Positions 13,054 to 28,226 of a stretch of 64,000 nt of DNA are shown here, piece after piece. The stretch covers positions 6,534,199 through 6,598,198 of the forward strand of contig JAJEKV010000072.1 of NCBI GenBank assembly GCA_021234155.1. The letters run 5' to 3'. Below the pieces are notes generated by a model that saw only the letters and a program-made list of their open reading frames with translations, was not told the DNA's origin and did no database searches. The first letter of the stretch is position 1, and the number at the start of each line of letters is the position of its first letter. Origin of the DNA: Isoetes taiwanensis (taxonomy: Eukaryota > Streptophyta > Lycopodiopsida > Isoetales > Isoetaceae). A program made the translations under genes and the position numbers.

Positions 13054-14487
13054 AGATTTAATGTTGGTTTCCTTTGTGAAAGGCAATTCAATTCGACCTA
13101 TGACAATGGAATTTGTGGAATATGTAAATTCAACTTACGAACGTAAGTCCTTGATGAGCATTCAGATTAACCTCTCATGTGAAAGAGAAACTCACGACTA
13201 CTCTTTTGCTCTAATGAGATCCAATATTTGTGAGGGTTGCTGAGACTTATATGTTTTAGACAATATGTCGGGTAAGAAAGAAACTACGAAAGCATGGTGG
13301 ATACAAAATGCATGTTATATGTATTATGTATGCTGGATAGTTTTCATCTATTATATATATTGATGTTTGTCCCCTGATACATGATACATGACCGCATATA
13401 TAGCAAAGAAACATGATTTGAACCAATAATTATCATAAAGCATTATTTTGCTACCCCATGTTTTATCATGTAATGCATGGACTATCATCCACAATGACAA
13501 AGGCCATGAAGGAAAATTTATGCTTTTGTGAGGTTTGCAATAAATATGAATAATGCAACCATTATGAGGTGAACGATGCAACTAATATTGCGAGATACGC
13601 TTGGAACTATGGCATGAGTCTTTTATAGAATTGACATAGTCAAATCCTATAAGTGCATTTCCCATGCACTTATTATAATGGCTTTTATTCTTTAGTATTA
13701 CCCGACTAACAGATATGTTTACAAATTTTACTAACTTTTGCTAATAGAATCAAGTAGATTGTATAGCATGAATTGCACTCCATTTTGCACTCTCAAAGAA
13801 ACGATCCTAATCCAAATGCACATTAGGTTGACAACTTAGAAGGAGCAATATCAAGCAAAATCAGCTACTACAGAAAGAAATAGTGTACCCTCTTCCTTGG
13901 AGTTGATGCAACATTCTTTTGAGAGGTCATTAGGTCAATATTTTGGTTAGGCTTGTTGCCTCTATCCAATAATAATATAAGGTAATACATAGGTATAAAA
14001 TGTCAAAGATTTTTGCAAAGTTCGATGCCAAGAGTTACAATATCTACATTCATCCACGAAGGTATAACTTCACTCCTGTGAACTTGTCACATAATAGCTC
14101 TCACAAGGCATTTTGATCAAATTTGGATCTGCAAAAAGCAAAAACATAGCTTTCCTTTGTGTAGTGAGACAAATGCCTCAGTATCTTTAAGTGTCGAAAG
14201 TGACAAAATCTGCTATAGTTGCCCTTACCCACATAACTCGAACAATTTTTGTCTCAAGAAATTCGCCAATCTTGTTAAACTAGTCTCGCTAATCATCTCT
14301 TTGCTGCTGCTTAACACCTAGCTTCTGCCTCAGAATTTTGGTAGAACTATGGTAGGAGCATAGTAGCCATGGCTTCAAACCCGCATTGTGTTCCTTGAGC
14401 TATGAGCCACAAAACTGATTTCTATTTTGTCAATTTACGCGGGTCTCTCTCTCGATTTTTCTTTTTCCTTTTTTGGAAGCAACCACC

Positions 14488-17162
14488 GTCTTCTAAAAAT
14501 ATAGAACACAGTTGATGAGGAGATACAAAGACTAGAAACCCTCGGGCTACTTTTCTAGCCTTCTTTTTCCTACTTGCAGCTCTTGATTGATGATGGAAGA
14601 AGGAAAGGATCTCATAAATCATCTAATGGCAAATGATGTAGGAGTTTATGAATGTTATGCTTTTCTATCTAAAGACAACCCAAGAAGGACTAAAGACAAC
14701 CCAAGAAGTGAATTTGAATATTGAGACGGCCCTACACATGTTAAGATAACCAAAAATACCTTAATTGCGCCTCTTTCAATTTTGAATCTTTTCCATTTGA
14801 GAGAAGAGAAAGTTTTGCTAACCAAAGATGAACAAGCTTGGTTGAAACATCGAATGTTCCTTTAGTTGGATGATTTAACACATGTACTGTGGCAAAGTCC
14901 AAGATTATCACTTTTGCACGTGGAGGATGCACCAATGTAATAGTGCTTCTAACAATGGTCGAAACCCACATCTCTTCTAGAATTGCCACCACGCATTTGC
15001 TCAACGTCCTAACATAACCGAACATTTCTTAAACACGGGAAAATACGTGGAACAACGCTTGTAATGACGCATTCAAGACCGAGCTCAACAACCAAAAAAA
15101 AGTTCTCACAAGAGTTAGCAGCCTCGTAGCAACTCTTTGATTTGGATCATTCAAATGCTTGCACAAAACTTAACGCTTGTCTTGAGCACTTGTTTCCAAG
15201 CCCCTAAGCTCTCGACATAACAAAATACTTCAATCCTAGTATACCAATTGGAATATGCTTTTCAAACATTTCATCCAAAATTTCCTCCGTTGATGATAAA
15301 TTATATAAACTATTGCAATGCCTGAGAAGTTGTTATTTTTCTTCCTCGGAACCCAATGTTTGAGCTCCTTGTAGGTTCCATGATCCGATATTTTCAATGT
15401 ATTGGTAAATTTGTTGCAAAGACTAGCACTTTTGATATTAAAAAGGTTGCCTTGCACTTTTGCTACCACTTTTAACCGCACAGACTTATTATCAACCATT
15501 CTTGTTTAGCCTTCAAAAGTAAGATCATGTTTTCTCTCCAAGCTGCACTTCATTCTCTTCAAAGAAAAATCAAAAACGCCTATAGAACCACTCCACACCA
15601 CAATTTCGCTATCTTGTTGTCTCACCAAAGAACTCCGATTTTTCTTGGGGAACATCATGTGCATTCTTTGGCTGCCTCTTCTACTCATGTCTCCTCAGAA
15701 CTTTTCTCAAGTCAATCTAACCCATACCCACCTCCTTACTATAAAGCCAAAAAAATCACTTGTCATTTGACAAATTAAATATATCTAGTAGAATACCATA
15801 CCCAGACATTAGCCCTTCTTGCTTCATCTTCAACTGCACTACATTCTCGCTTCAAAACTCTAGAGATTGAATTTCTGTAAGGCATTTATAACATTACAAA
15901 TCTCCTCGGAGATTTGTTGCCTGCTCAACCCTTCACTACATTCCTTGGCTCGTGACATGCTGTGCACCTGAACCCAAAATCTACTCACCAAAAGTTGCTT
16001 CGTCATACCGCTTCTACATCACTGCACTTATAGATAATCCTATAGTTACATTTAACCTCTGAGAATAGTAGAGAAAATTACCCAATTCATCCTTTCTCAC
16101 CCCGGCCCATTCTCTTTACCAAGCCGTAGGAATTCCCCGAAGTCCAATTTGTAATTCATTGACTGTATTAACCTTATCCAATGTGTCCTGGCCACCGATG
16201 GTAAGGTCTCTGCAAGATCATGCAAGCACATTCCTTATCCCAAGGTAATTATGTCCGTGAATCTCTTCCGCATCACCTTGCGTAATAAAACCGTGTAAAC
16301 TTGTTTCTTTCCAAACACCCGCAATGAAGAGTATAGACTACCTATGATTTTGTTAAGATAGCATTGACGTTAACTTCTTACATAAGTTGGTTCTCAAAAA
16401 TTTGCTGCATACTTAGTCCCTTTTGTCTCGCTACAGTGAACCGGGTTTGTAATGTTCAGATGTTTTAATCAGTACGTAAAACTAAGCTACATCCTTTTCC
16501 ACCAAGCCATACAGCCTTCCATGGATTTCCCAAAATTGGTTCTCGCTTTATAACCATGTATTCTAATCCCGCAGACCCAAATTGAATCTCGAAAGGAATG
16601 GAGATTTAAATAACGCCAAACAAAAATTCATGTCACCTATGTATTCTTAATCCCACAGACCCAAATTGAATCCCGTGAGCGAATGTGAGATTTGGGCCAA
16701 CGCCAAACAAAAATTCATAACACCGGCGAACCCAAATGTGGCTATTGATAGAGCATTGCCACCGTGAGTCCATCGCCTTCAGATAAAATTTTTAATTACA
16801 TACAAATTCCATATGGTACATAGGCCATTGAAGATTCTTCAGGACAATCCATACCCAATTTCATTTTCTGGTCGCTCAACCATTGGAATAGGGCGGGTCT
16901 TGTCTGCACCGGACAAAGTAATTTGAACCAATAGTATCTAATGGAACGCTGCTTTGGAGCAATCGAACCTGAGACGTGCACCGGACCTGATGGGAGCATT
17001 TACAAAATGTTAAGCTCCATAAACGTTAGCTAGGGGTCGGATAGTGACACTCCCCGCTAAAGAAGCATGCCAAAATCGACCTTTGAATCAAAACCGGGCT
17101 TGCTGCGGTGCTAGTGGGGAATCAAACAAACTTTAAATCTCGAAGCTTCAACAACCTACAAT
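14488..17162. repeat. Array unit 1
   Basis: The first copy is about 2,675 bases. Homology to the other units begins within a few bases of 14,488; upstream is unrelated T-rich sequence. The internal doubled ~87 bp segment lies near 16,560-16,720. Confidence 0.85.
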
Positions 17163-19351
17163 GTCTTCTAAAAATATAGAACACGTTGATGAGGGATGCG
17201 ATTCAGAAACCCTCGGGCAATTTTTCTAGCCTCTTCTTTTTCCTACTTGCGCTCTTGATTGATGATGGAAGAAGGAAAGGATCTCAGCCATCTAATGGCA
17301 AATGATGTTTATGAACTATGCTTTTCATCTAAAGACAACCCAAGAAGTGACTAAAGACAACCCAAGAAGTGAATTAACACCTGAGACGGCCCTCTATGCA
17401 TGTTAACATAACCAAAATACTCTTTAATTGCGCCTCTTTCAATTTTGCATCTTTCCATTCGAGAAGAGAAAGTTTTGCTAACCAAAGATGAAGAAGCTTG
17501 TTGAAACAGCGTAATGTCCCTTAGTTGATGATTTAACACATGCAAAATTTGTGGTAAAGTCCAAGATTATCACTTTTGCACGGAGGATGCGCCATGAACG
17601 TGAATAGTGCAGAACAATGGTCGGGTAAACTCCATACATCTCTTCTAGAATTACAACATAGATTTGCTCAACGTCCTACCGTAATCCCCTCGAACATTTC
17701 AAACACCTGAAAATACTGGAACAACAGTTTGTAATGACGCATTCAAGACTCAGCTCAACAACAAAGTTCTCGCCAAGCAGTTAGCAGCCTCGTAGCAACC
17801 TCTTTGATTTTAATCATTCAAATGTTTTGCACAAAACTTCTAACAGCTTTTGTCTTGAGCACTTGTTGATTCTCCTCAAGTAGCCCCAAGCTTCCTCTCG
17901 GGACATAACAAAAATACTTCAATCCTAGTATACCAATTGGAATATAAGCCAAACATTTGTCCAAAATTTCCTCCAGTTGATGATAAATTATATAAATGCA
18001 TTTTGCAATGCCTTGAGAAGATGCTATTTTTCTCCGAAACCCAATGTTTGAGCTCCTGTACCCATGGTCCGAGCATTTTCAATGGTTGGAAAAATTTTGC
18101 TGCAAAGACGGTACATCTTGACTTATCAACCCTTTGAGCAGATCTGATTTTCTCAATGATACAACTTGACACACATGCCACCATCTACAGCAAAATGGAC
18201 ACCAACAGATAGCTAAAGCTAGGATATCCCCGAAGAAGCACTTTGATATTAAAAGGTTGTCTGCAGACTTTTGTTGCTCACTTTTAACTGCATAGACTTA
18301 TTATCAACCAATTTGTTTAGCCTTCAAAGTAAGATCATGTTTCTCCAAGTCAAGACTTCATTCTCTCAGCAAAAATCAAAAACGCTCTATAGAACCACCC
18401 ACACAACAATTTCTCGCTTATCTTTGTTGTCTCACCAGCAACTGATCTTTTCTGGGGAACATCATGTGTGTTTCCTTTTCCAAACACCAGTAATGTAAAG
18501 AGTGTAGACTACCCATGATTTTGTTGCTTTTAAGAGAAGCATTGATCGCTAACTTCTTCCATGTTGGTGTCAAAATTTGTCAAAAGATACTTAGTCCCTT
18601 TTTGTCTGCTAAGGAACCTAGCTTGTAATGTTCAAGTGGATGCTTTTAATCAGCAATACAAAACTAAGCTACATCCTTCCAAATTCACCAAATATTTCAT
18701 ACAACCTTTCCATGGATTTTCCAAAAATTGTTCCTCGCTAGCTATAACCATGTATCTCCAATCCCGCACCCAAATTGAATCTCAGAAAGGAATGGAGATT
18801 TGGGGCTAACGCCAAACAAAAAATTCATGTCACTCATATTTCCTAATCCTGCACTCCAAATTGAATCCCGTGAAAGGAATGGAGATTTGGGGCCAACGCC
18901 AAACAAAAATTTCATGTCATCAAGGCAACCCCAATGTATTATCGATAGAGCATTGCCACCGCAGTCCATCATCTTCGCATAAATTTTAATTACATACAAA
19001 TTCCATATGGTACATAGGCCCATCAAGATTCTTTCTCTGCGGGACAATCCATACCAATTTCATTTTCGTCGTCAACCATTGGAATAGGAAGGGTCTTGGT
19101 TTGCACTGGTGACAAAGTAATTTGAACCAATAGTAATGGAACGCCGCTTGAGCACCGGAACGAGATCGCACTGACCCTCGGGATGGAGCATTTACAAAAT
19201 GCTAAGCTCCATAAACGTTAGCTGGTTGGATGTCATCCTACAAAGAAGCATGCCAAACCTAATTCTGAATCAAACCGCTTTGCTTTCTAAGTGTCAGTAG
19301 TGGGGAATCAAAACAAACTCTTTAAATTGAAGCTTCAAATCAACTCACAAT
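17163..19351. repeat. Array unit 2, with an internal deletion
   Basis: This copy is about 2,190 bases. It jumps near 18,468-18,475 from the part reading GGGGAACATCATGTG directly to TTTCCAAACACCAGTAATG. It therefore lacks roughly 0.7 kb present in units 1, 3, 4, 5 and 6, including the ATATATCTAGTAGAAT landmark. Confidence 0.85.
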
Positions 19352-22197
19352 GTCTTCTAAAATATAGAACACGCTGATGAGGGGATACGCGCAAAGACTA
19401 GAAACCGGCTACTTTTCTAGCCTCTTCTTTTCCTACTTGCGCTCTGATCGATGATGGAAGAAGGAAAGGATCTCATAACCATCTAATGGCAAATGATGTA
19501 GGGAGTTTATGAACGTTATGCTTTTCATCTAAAAGACAAACCTGTAAGAAGTGGCCAAAAGACAACCGGCTAGGCGAATTGAATACTGGAGACGCTTCTG
19601 TATGCATGTTAAGATAACCAAAAATACTTTAATTGCAGCTTCTTTCAATTTTGAATCTTTTTCCATTCGAGAAGAGAAAGCCTTGGTTAACCAAAGATGA
19701 AGAAGCTTGGTTGAACAGCGTAACGTCCCTTTGGGTTGATGATTTAACACAAGCGTACCGCGGGTAAAGTCCAAGATTATCACTTTGCACGGAGGATGCG
19801 TTTCAGCTTAGTGAACGTGTAATAGTGTCAACAATGGCTCTAAAACCCATATTACATCTCTTCTAGAATTGCCAACACATTTGCTCAACGCCCCAATGTA
19901 TCCCCTGCACATTTCAAACACTGAAAATAATGCGGAACAACAAATTTGTAATGACGATTCAAGACTGAATAATAACCAAAAAAGTTCTCATGTTGTTAGC
20001 AAGAGCCTCGTAGCAACTCTTTGATTTGGATCATTCAAATGTTGTAACAAACTCTAAATTGTCTTGAGACTTATTGATTCTCTCCTGCAGCCCCTAAGCT
20101 TCCTCGCATAAAAATACTTCAATCCTAGTATACCAATTGGAATATGCTTTCAAACATTTGTCCAAAATTTCCACTGATGATAATTATATAAATGCATTTT
20201 GCAATGCCTTGAGAAGATAAGTATTTTTCTTTGAAACCCAATGTTTGAGCTCCTTTGTGTTCCATGGTCCGACATTTTCAATGGTTGGAAAATTTTGCTA
20301 CAAAGATTTGCATATCTTGACTATTAACTCTTTTGAGCGTATCTGATTTTCTCGGGTCGACAACTTGGACACAATATGCCACCATCTTTTTGTTGTGCAA
20401 AATGGATACCCAACAGATAGCTAAAGCTAGGATATCCCTCGAAGAAGCACTTTGATATTAAAAAGGTTGCCTCGTGCACTTTTGTCAGCTTCACTTTTAA
20501 CCGCAATAATTTATTATCAACCATTCTTGCTTAGCCTTCAAAAGTAAGATCATAAGCTTCCAAGCTGCACTTCATTCTCTTCAAAGAAAATCAAAACGCC
20601 TATAGAACCACTCCACACGACAATTCTCAAGTATCTTTGTTGTCTCACCAAGAATCGATCTTTTCTTGGGGAACATCAGTGCATTCTTACGCTTCTACTA
20701 TGTTCCCTCAGAACTCCTTTTCAAGTCAATCTAACCCATACCACCCACCTCCTTACTATAAAGCCAAAATCACTTGTCATTTGACAAATTAAATATATCT
20801 AGTAGAATACCATACCGTATTACTAGCCTTTCTTGCTTCATCTTCAATCAAGACTACATTCTCGCTTTCAAAAACTCTAGATTGAATTTGTAAGGCATTT
20901 ATAACATTACAAATTTCCTGGGAGATTTGTTTGGGTCCTGGTTAACCCTTTTCCACTACATTCCTTGGCTCAGCCTCTACAAAGCAGGTGCACCTCGAAC
21001 CTCAAAATCTAATTGCCACTAAAAGTTGCTTCGCTTCATAGCCACAGAGAAAGAATGCCTCTCTACATCACTCAGACTCTATAGATAATCCTATAGTTAC
21101 ATTTAACCTCGAGAATAGTAGAGAAAAATTTACCTAATTCCATCCTTCTCACCGCTTCCATTCTCTTTACCAAGCCGTGAATTCTCGAGTCCACTTGTAA
21201 TTCATTGACCTGTGATAACCTTTATTCAATGTCTGGCCGATGGTAAGGTCTCTAAGATCATGCAAGCACATTCCTTATCCGTTGTACTATGTCCGTGAAC
21301 TTCTTCCGACGACCTGCGTAATAAAACCGTAAACTTGTTTCCTTTCCAAACACTAGTAATGAAGAGTAGACTACCCATGATTTTGTTGCTTTTAAGAGAA
21401 GCATTGACGTTTAACTTTCCATGTTGGTGCGCTCAAAATTTGCTGCATACTTAGTCCCTTCTTTTTGTCTCACATGTGAACCTATGAATGTCTCAGATGT
21501 TTTAATCAAAGGGCTTAAAACTAAGCTACATCCTTTCCAATTCGCCAAATTTCAAGCCATACAACCTTTCCATGGATTTCCAAAAATTGTTCTCGCTACT
21601 TTTATAACCATGTATTCTCAATCCCACTCCAAATTGAATCTCGTGGAAAGGAATGGAGATTTGGGGCCAACGCCAAACAAAAAATTCATGTCACTCATGT
21701 ATTCTTAACTCGTTGCACTCCAAATTGAATCCTGTGAAAGGAATGAGATTTGGGGCCAACGCCAAACAAAAATTCATGTCATCAAGTAAACCCCAACAGT
21801 ATTATTGATACATTGCCACCACAGAGTCCATCGCCTTCAGATAAATTTTAATTACATACAAATTCCATATGGTGTATATAGGCTCCATTGAAGATTCTTC
21901 GGACAATCCATACCAATTTCATTGTCCGGGCTGTTCAACCATTGGAATAGGCGGGTCTTGGTTTGCACCGTGGACAAAGTAATTCAACCAATAGTATCTA
22001 CCGTAACGCTGTTTTGAGCAATCAACCGAGACGCATCGACTGGATGGAACATTTACAAAATGTTAAGCTCCATAAACGCATAATGGATGTGACACCCCGC
22101 AAGAAGCATAAAATCGACCTTGAATCAAAACCGCTTTGCTGGTGCTAGTGGGGAATCAAACAAACTTTAAATTGAAGTTTCAAATCTAACTCACAAT
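19352..22197. repeat. Array unit 3
   Basis: This is a full-length copy of about 2,846 bases with all landmarks present. The internal doubled segment lies near 21,615-21,780. Confidence 0.85.
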
Positions 22198-25063
22198 GTT
22201 CTAAAATATAGAACACAAGGATGAGGTGATGCGCGACTAGAAACCTCGCTACTTTTCTAGCCTCTTCCTTTCCTACCTGGCAGCTCTTGATTGATGATGA
22301 AGAAGGGAAAGGATCTCTATAACCATCTAATGGCAAATGATGTAGGAGTTTATGAACGCTATGCTTTTCATCTAAAGACAACCCAAGAAGTGACTTTCAA
22401 AGACAACCCAAGAAGTGAATTGAATAATCGAGATGGCCCTCATGCATGTTAAGATAACCAAATACTCTTAATTGCGCCTCTTTCAATTTTGAATCTTTTC
22501 CATTCGAGAAGAGAAAGTTTTCCATAACCAAAGATGAAGAAGCTTTGCTGAAATGTTGTATCGTCCCTTAGTTGATGATTTAACACATGCAAATGGCAAA
22601 GTCCAAGATTATCACTTTTAACGTGGAGGATGCAAACCATGAAGTGAACGTAATAGTGCCGGGTAACAATGGCTGAAACCCATACATCTCTTCTAGAATT
22701 GGCAACACGCATTTGCTCAACGGCCCCAATCGTAATCCCCGAACATTTCAAACACCTGAAAATACGTGGGAACAACAGCTTGTAATGACGCATTCAAGAT
22801 CGAAGCTCAACAACCAAAAAATTCTGCTGCTGTTAGCAGAGCTCTGTAAGCAACTCTTTTGATTTGGATCATTCAAATGCTTGCAATAAAACTTAACAGT
22901 TGTCTTGAGCACTTGTTGACTTCTCTGCAAGCCCTAAGCTTCCCGACATGTAACAACAAAATACTTCAACTTAACAATTGGAATATGCTTTCAAACATTT
23001 GTCCAAAATTTCTCCAGCGATAAATTATAAAATGTACTTTGCAATGCCTTGAGAAGATGCTATTTTTCTTCTGGAAACCCAATGTTTGAGCTCCTTTGTG
23101 TTCCATGGTCTGGATATTTCACGGTTGGTAATTTGTCGCTAAAGATCTACATCTTGACTTATCAACTCTTTTGAGCGTGATCTGATTTTCTTCAATGATA
23201 CAACTTGACACATGCCACCATCTTTTGTTGTGCAAAATGGACACCAAATGTGATAGCTAAAGCTAGGATATCCCGAAGAAGCACTTTGATATTATAAAGG
23301 TTGTCTGCGGCACTTTTGTCGCTTCACTTTTAACTCATTAGACTTATTATCAACCATTCTTTGTTTAGCCTTCAAAAGTAAGATCATGCTTTCCAAGTCG
23401 CGACTTCATTCTCTTCAAAGAAAATCAAAAAACGTCTAAAGAACCACTCCACACGCATACAATTTCTGCTATCTTTGTTGTCTCACCAGCAACTCGATCC
23501 TTCTTGGGGAACATCATGTGCATTCTTTTCGTCGCCTTCTACTATGTCTCCTGTAACCCTTTCAAGTCAATCTAACCCATAACACGACCTCCTACTATAA
23601 AGCCAAAATCACTTGTCATTTGACAACAAATATATCTAGTAGAATACCATACCGGGTATTACTAGCCTTCTTTGCTTCATCTTCAATCTGCACTACATTC
23701 TCGCTTCAAAAACTCTAGAGATTGAATTGCAGGCATTTACAACATTACAAATCTCCTCGGAGATTTGTTGGCTCTGCTCAACCCTTTCCACTACATTCCT
23801 TGGCTCCCTCGCCTTTACAATGTGTGTGCAACCTGGAACCTCAAACCCACTACCAAAAGTTGCTTGCCTAAATGCTGCAGTAAAGAATGTTGTACATCAC
23901 TGTACTTATAGATAATCCTATAGTTACATTTAACCTCCTCGAGAATAGTAGAGAAAAATTTACCCAATTCATCCTTCTCACCCCCGTGCTCCATTCTCTT
24001 TACCAAGCCGCAGGAATTTCTAGTCTGAATTTGTAATTCATTGATCAGGATAACTCCTTATCCAACAAATCACGGGCTGATGGTAAGGTCCGCAAGATCA
24101 TGCAAGCACATTCCTTATCCAAGGTAATTATGTCCTGTGAATCTCTTCCGCATCTAATTCGCACAAAAACCAGTAAACTTGTTTCCTTTCCAAACACCGC
24201 ACGAAGAGTGTGACTACCCATGATTTTGTTGCTTTTAAGAGAAGCATTGACGCGAACTTCTTCCATGTTGGTGCTCAAAATTTGTCGCATACTTAGTCCC
24301 TCTTTGTCCGCTACTGTGTGAACCGGTTTTAGAATGTCCGTGGATGCTTTTAATCAAAAGGGTTAAAAACTAAGCTACATCCTTCCAAATTCGGCCTAAA
24401 ATTTCTTCAAGCCATACGTACTTTCCATGGATTTCCAAATTGGTTCTCGCTTTATAACCATGTACTTTAATCCCGCGACCCAAATTGAATCTCGTGAAAG
24501 GAATGGAGATTTAGCCAACGCCAAACAAAAATTCATGTCACTCATGTATTCTTAATCCCGCACTCCAAATTGAATCCCGTGAAAGGAATGGAGATTTGGG
24601 GCCAACGCCAAACAAAAAATTCATATGTCATCGCTTGTAAACCCCAACAGGTTATTGGATAGAGCATTGCCACCAGAGTCCATCGCCTTCGTGACAAATT
24701 TTTAATTACATACAAATCTTATATGGCAATATAGACCCATTGAAGATTCTTTCCTGTGGACAATCCACCACTCTCTTATTGTTCGCTCAACCATTGAATA
24801 GGCTGGTCTTGGTTTGCACCGTGACAAAGTAATTCAACCAATAGTATTTCCAACTAACGCTTGGAGCACCGAACCCAGATGTAATTGACCCGATGGAGCA
24901 TTTACAAAATGTTAAGCTCCATAAATGTTAGCTAGGACTGATGTGACACCCCGCAAGAAGCATGCCAAAATCGACCTTTGAATCAAACCGCTTGCTTTTC
25001 GGTGCTAGTGTGGGGGAATCAAACAAACTTCTTTAAATTGAAGCTTCAAATCAAACTCACAAT
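22198..25063. repeat. Array unit 4
   Basis: This is a full-length copy of about 2,866 bases with all landmarks present. The doubled segment lies near 24,465-24,630. Confidence 0.85.
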
Positions 25064-28000
25064 GTCTTCTAAAATAAAGAACACAAAGGATGAGGGATGC
25101 GCGACTAGAAACCCGGCTACTTTTCTAGCCTCTTTCTTTTTCCTACTTGCAGCTCTTGATTGATGATGGAAGAAGGAAAGGATCTCTCATAACCATCTAA
25201 TGGCAATGATGTAGGAGTTTATGAACTATGAAACAGCTAATGTCCCTTAGTTGATGATTTAACACATGCGCCTGTGGCAAAGTCCAAGATTATCACTTTT
25301 GCACGTGGAGGGATGCAAACATGAAGTGAACGTATTAGCTTCTAACAATGGCTGAAACCCATACATCTCTTCTAGACTGCTAAATACGATTTTGCTCGCT
25401 AACGCCCCAATGTATCCCCTCGAACATTTCAAACACGGAAAAATAATGGAACAACAGTTTGTAATGACGATTCAAGACTGAAATAACAACCAAAAAAAGT
25501 TCTCGCCAAGAGCATAAGAGCCCTGGTAAGCAACTCTCTTTTGATTTGGATCATTCAAATGCTTGCACAAAACTTCTAACATTTGTCTTGAGCACTTGTT
25601 GATTCTCTAAGCTCCCTAAGCTTCCCCGACATAACAAAAATACTTCAATCCTAGTATACCACTTTGGAATATGCTTTCAAACATTTTCTCCAAAATTTCC
25701 TCCAAAGCATGATAAGCAATTATATAAAATGCATTTTTGTAAATGCCTTGAGAAGGCGATATTTTCTCTCGAAACCCAATGTTTATTTCTCCCTTTGTGT
25801 TCCTATGGTTCCATATTTTCAATGCTGGAAAATTTTGTTGTGGCACGGTACATCTTGGACTTATCAACTCTTTTGAGTGATCTGATTTTCCTTGGCCGAT
25901 ACAACTCTCGACACACATGCCACCATCTTTGTTGTGCAAAATGATTACCCAACAGATAGCTAAAGCTAGATATCCCGAAGAAGCACTTTGATATTAAAAA
26001 GAAGGTTCGCACTTTTTGCTGCTCACTTTTAACTGCAATAGACTTATTATCAACCATTCTTGCTTAGCCTTCAAAAGTAAGATCATGTTTTCTCCAAGCT
26101 GCACTTCATTCCCTCTCAAAGAAATCAAAATGTCTATAGAACCACTCCACACCCACAATTCATTAATAGGAGGAAATTTGAGATCTCATTTCATCCCCAT
26201 AAGAATCCTCCAATGGAATGTATACCTCTATTAAATCTAATTAATGCAAGACCAACAACTTCATTGTTGTCGCTTCCCCATAACTTTTGATCCACTTGTC
26301 AAAATGTGTTAAGGCTTATTGCATTAGATGCTAATGAAAAGATCTTTCCAATGATATATGGTTATGATGTATTTCAATATGGTCATATAAGTGCTAACCC
26401 TGAGAAAATATGATTTTTTGCTTATTTCTATATATTTATATCAGAAGATATATGAATGGGTTATCACTAGATAGATCTTGTGAAGACGAACCCATTGCTA
26501 CAAAAAAGTTTTGAATCGATTGGATCAAAAGTTATAATGAAAAATGATACTATTGGTTAGTTGCAAAATGCATTAATTACAGGCTGCCACATAATAATCG
26601 GAATGAGATATACCGGAGCTCTTCTTATTGGACATTAAAAGTCGACATGAGTATCAAGCATCCCTTTAATGGGACAAAATGATTCCATTTTTCCTCTAAT
26701 GTCTGCTATCTTTGTTGTCTCACCAAAGAACTCATCTTTCTTGGGAACATCATGTGTGCATTCTTTACGCCTTCTACCATGTCTCCTCAGAACCCTTTTC
26801 AAGTCAATCTAACCCATAACACCTAATTCCTCCTTACTATGGGTAAAGCCAAAAAAATCAATTTGTCATTTGGACAAATTAAATATATCTAGTAGAATAC
26901 CATACCTCCAAGATACTAGCCCTTCTGCTTTACCTCCTCAATCTGCACTACATTCTGTTTCAAAACTCTAGAGGATTGAATTCTGGGCAGCATTTACAAC
27001 ATTAAGCAAATCTCCTCAGATTTGCTGGGTCTGCTCAACCCTTCCACTACATTCGCTCCTCGTGACATGCTGTGTGCACCCGGAACCCTCAAAATTCACT
27101 ACCAAAAGTTGCTCGCTCGCAGCTCGCCGTAGTAAAGAATGCTCTACATCACTGCACTTATAGATAATCCTATAGTTACTTTTAACCTCCTCGAATAGTA
27201 GAGAAAAATTTACCCACCCATCCTCACCAAGGCCCATTCTCTTTTACCAAGCCGCAGGAATTCCTGGAGTCTGGAATTTGTAATTATTGATCGTATTAAC
27301 CTTATCCAATGTGTCCGCCGATGGTAAGGTTTGCAAGATCATGTAAGCACATTCCTTATCCGCTGTACTATGTCCGTGAACTTCTTCTGCATTTACCTGC
27401 GTATTGTGAAACCAAACTTGTTTCCTTTTCCAAACAATTCTAATGAAGAGTATAGACTAATGGCGATTTTGTTGCTTGAAGAGAAGCATTGACGCTAATC
27501 TCTTCCATGTTGGTGCTTCAAATTTGGTTTATACTTCTAGTCTTTTTTGTTCAAGTATGTGTGAACTTAAGGAATGTTCAGATGTTTTAATTGGGGCATG
27601 TGATCCCAGCTTATAACCATGTATTCTTAATCCCTACTCAAATTGGAATCTCTGGAAAGGAATGGGAGATTTGGAGCCAACGCCAAACAAAAAATTCATG
27701 TCACTCATGTATTCTTAATCCCGCGATACCCAAATTGAATCCCGTGAAAGGAATGGAGATTTGGGACCAACGCCAAACAAAAAATTCATGTCACTGCTAA
27801 CCCTACTGTGGCTATTGATAGAGCATTGCCACCAAAAGAGTCCATCGCCGATAAATTTTAAATACATACAAATTCCATATGGTACATAGGCCCATTGAAG
27901 ATTCTTTCTCGGACAATCCATACCTTTCAATTTCATTGTCCTGGTCAGTTCTCAACCATTGGAATAGGGCTGTGGTCTTGGTTTGCATCAGACAAAGTAA

Positions 28001-28226
28001 TTCGAACCAATAGTATTTAACTAACGTCATTGGAGCACCGAACCGAAAGATGTATTCTGACTGATGGAGCATTTATAAAATGTTAAGCTCCATAAACGTT
28101 AGCTAGCCCAGATGTGACACTCTGCTATAGCATGCCAAAATCGACTTTGAATCAAACTGCTGCCGGGTGCTGGGCAGGTGGGGGAATCAAACAAACTTTA
28201 AATTGAAGCTTAAATCAACTCACAAT
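25064..28226. repeat. Array unit 5, with deletion and insertion
   Basis: This copy lacks roughly 0.2 kb after GGAGTTTATGAACTATG near 25,228. It carries a foreign ~545 bp insertion at 26,160-26,704. Without the insertion it would be about 2.62 kb. Confidence 0.85.
26160..26704. mobile_element. MITE-like insertion in array unit 5
   Basis: The segment interrupts the unit between CCACACCCACAATT and CTGCTATCTTTGTTG, which are close together in the other units. It is AT-rich and has no coding capacity. Its ends form an imperfect terminal inverted repeat: the left end reads CATTAATAGGAGGAAA and the right end, reverse complemented, reads CATTAGAGGAAAAATGG. A target-site duplication cannot be fixed because the flanks are noisy. 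A non-autonomous DNA transposon is the simplest reading. Confidence 0.6.
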
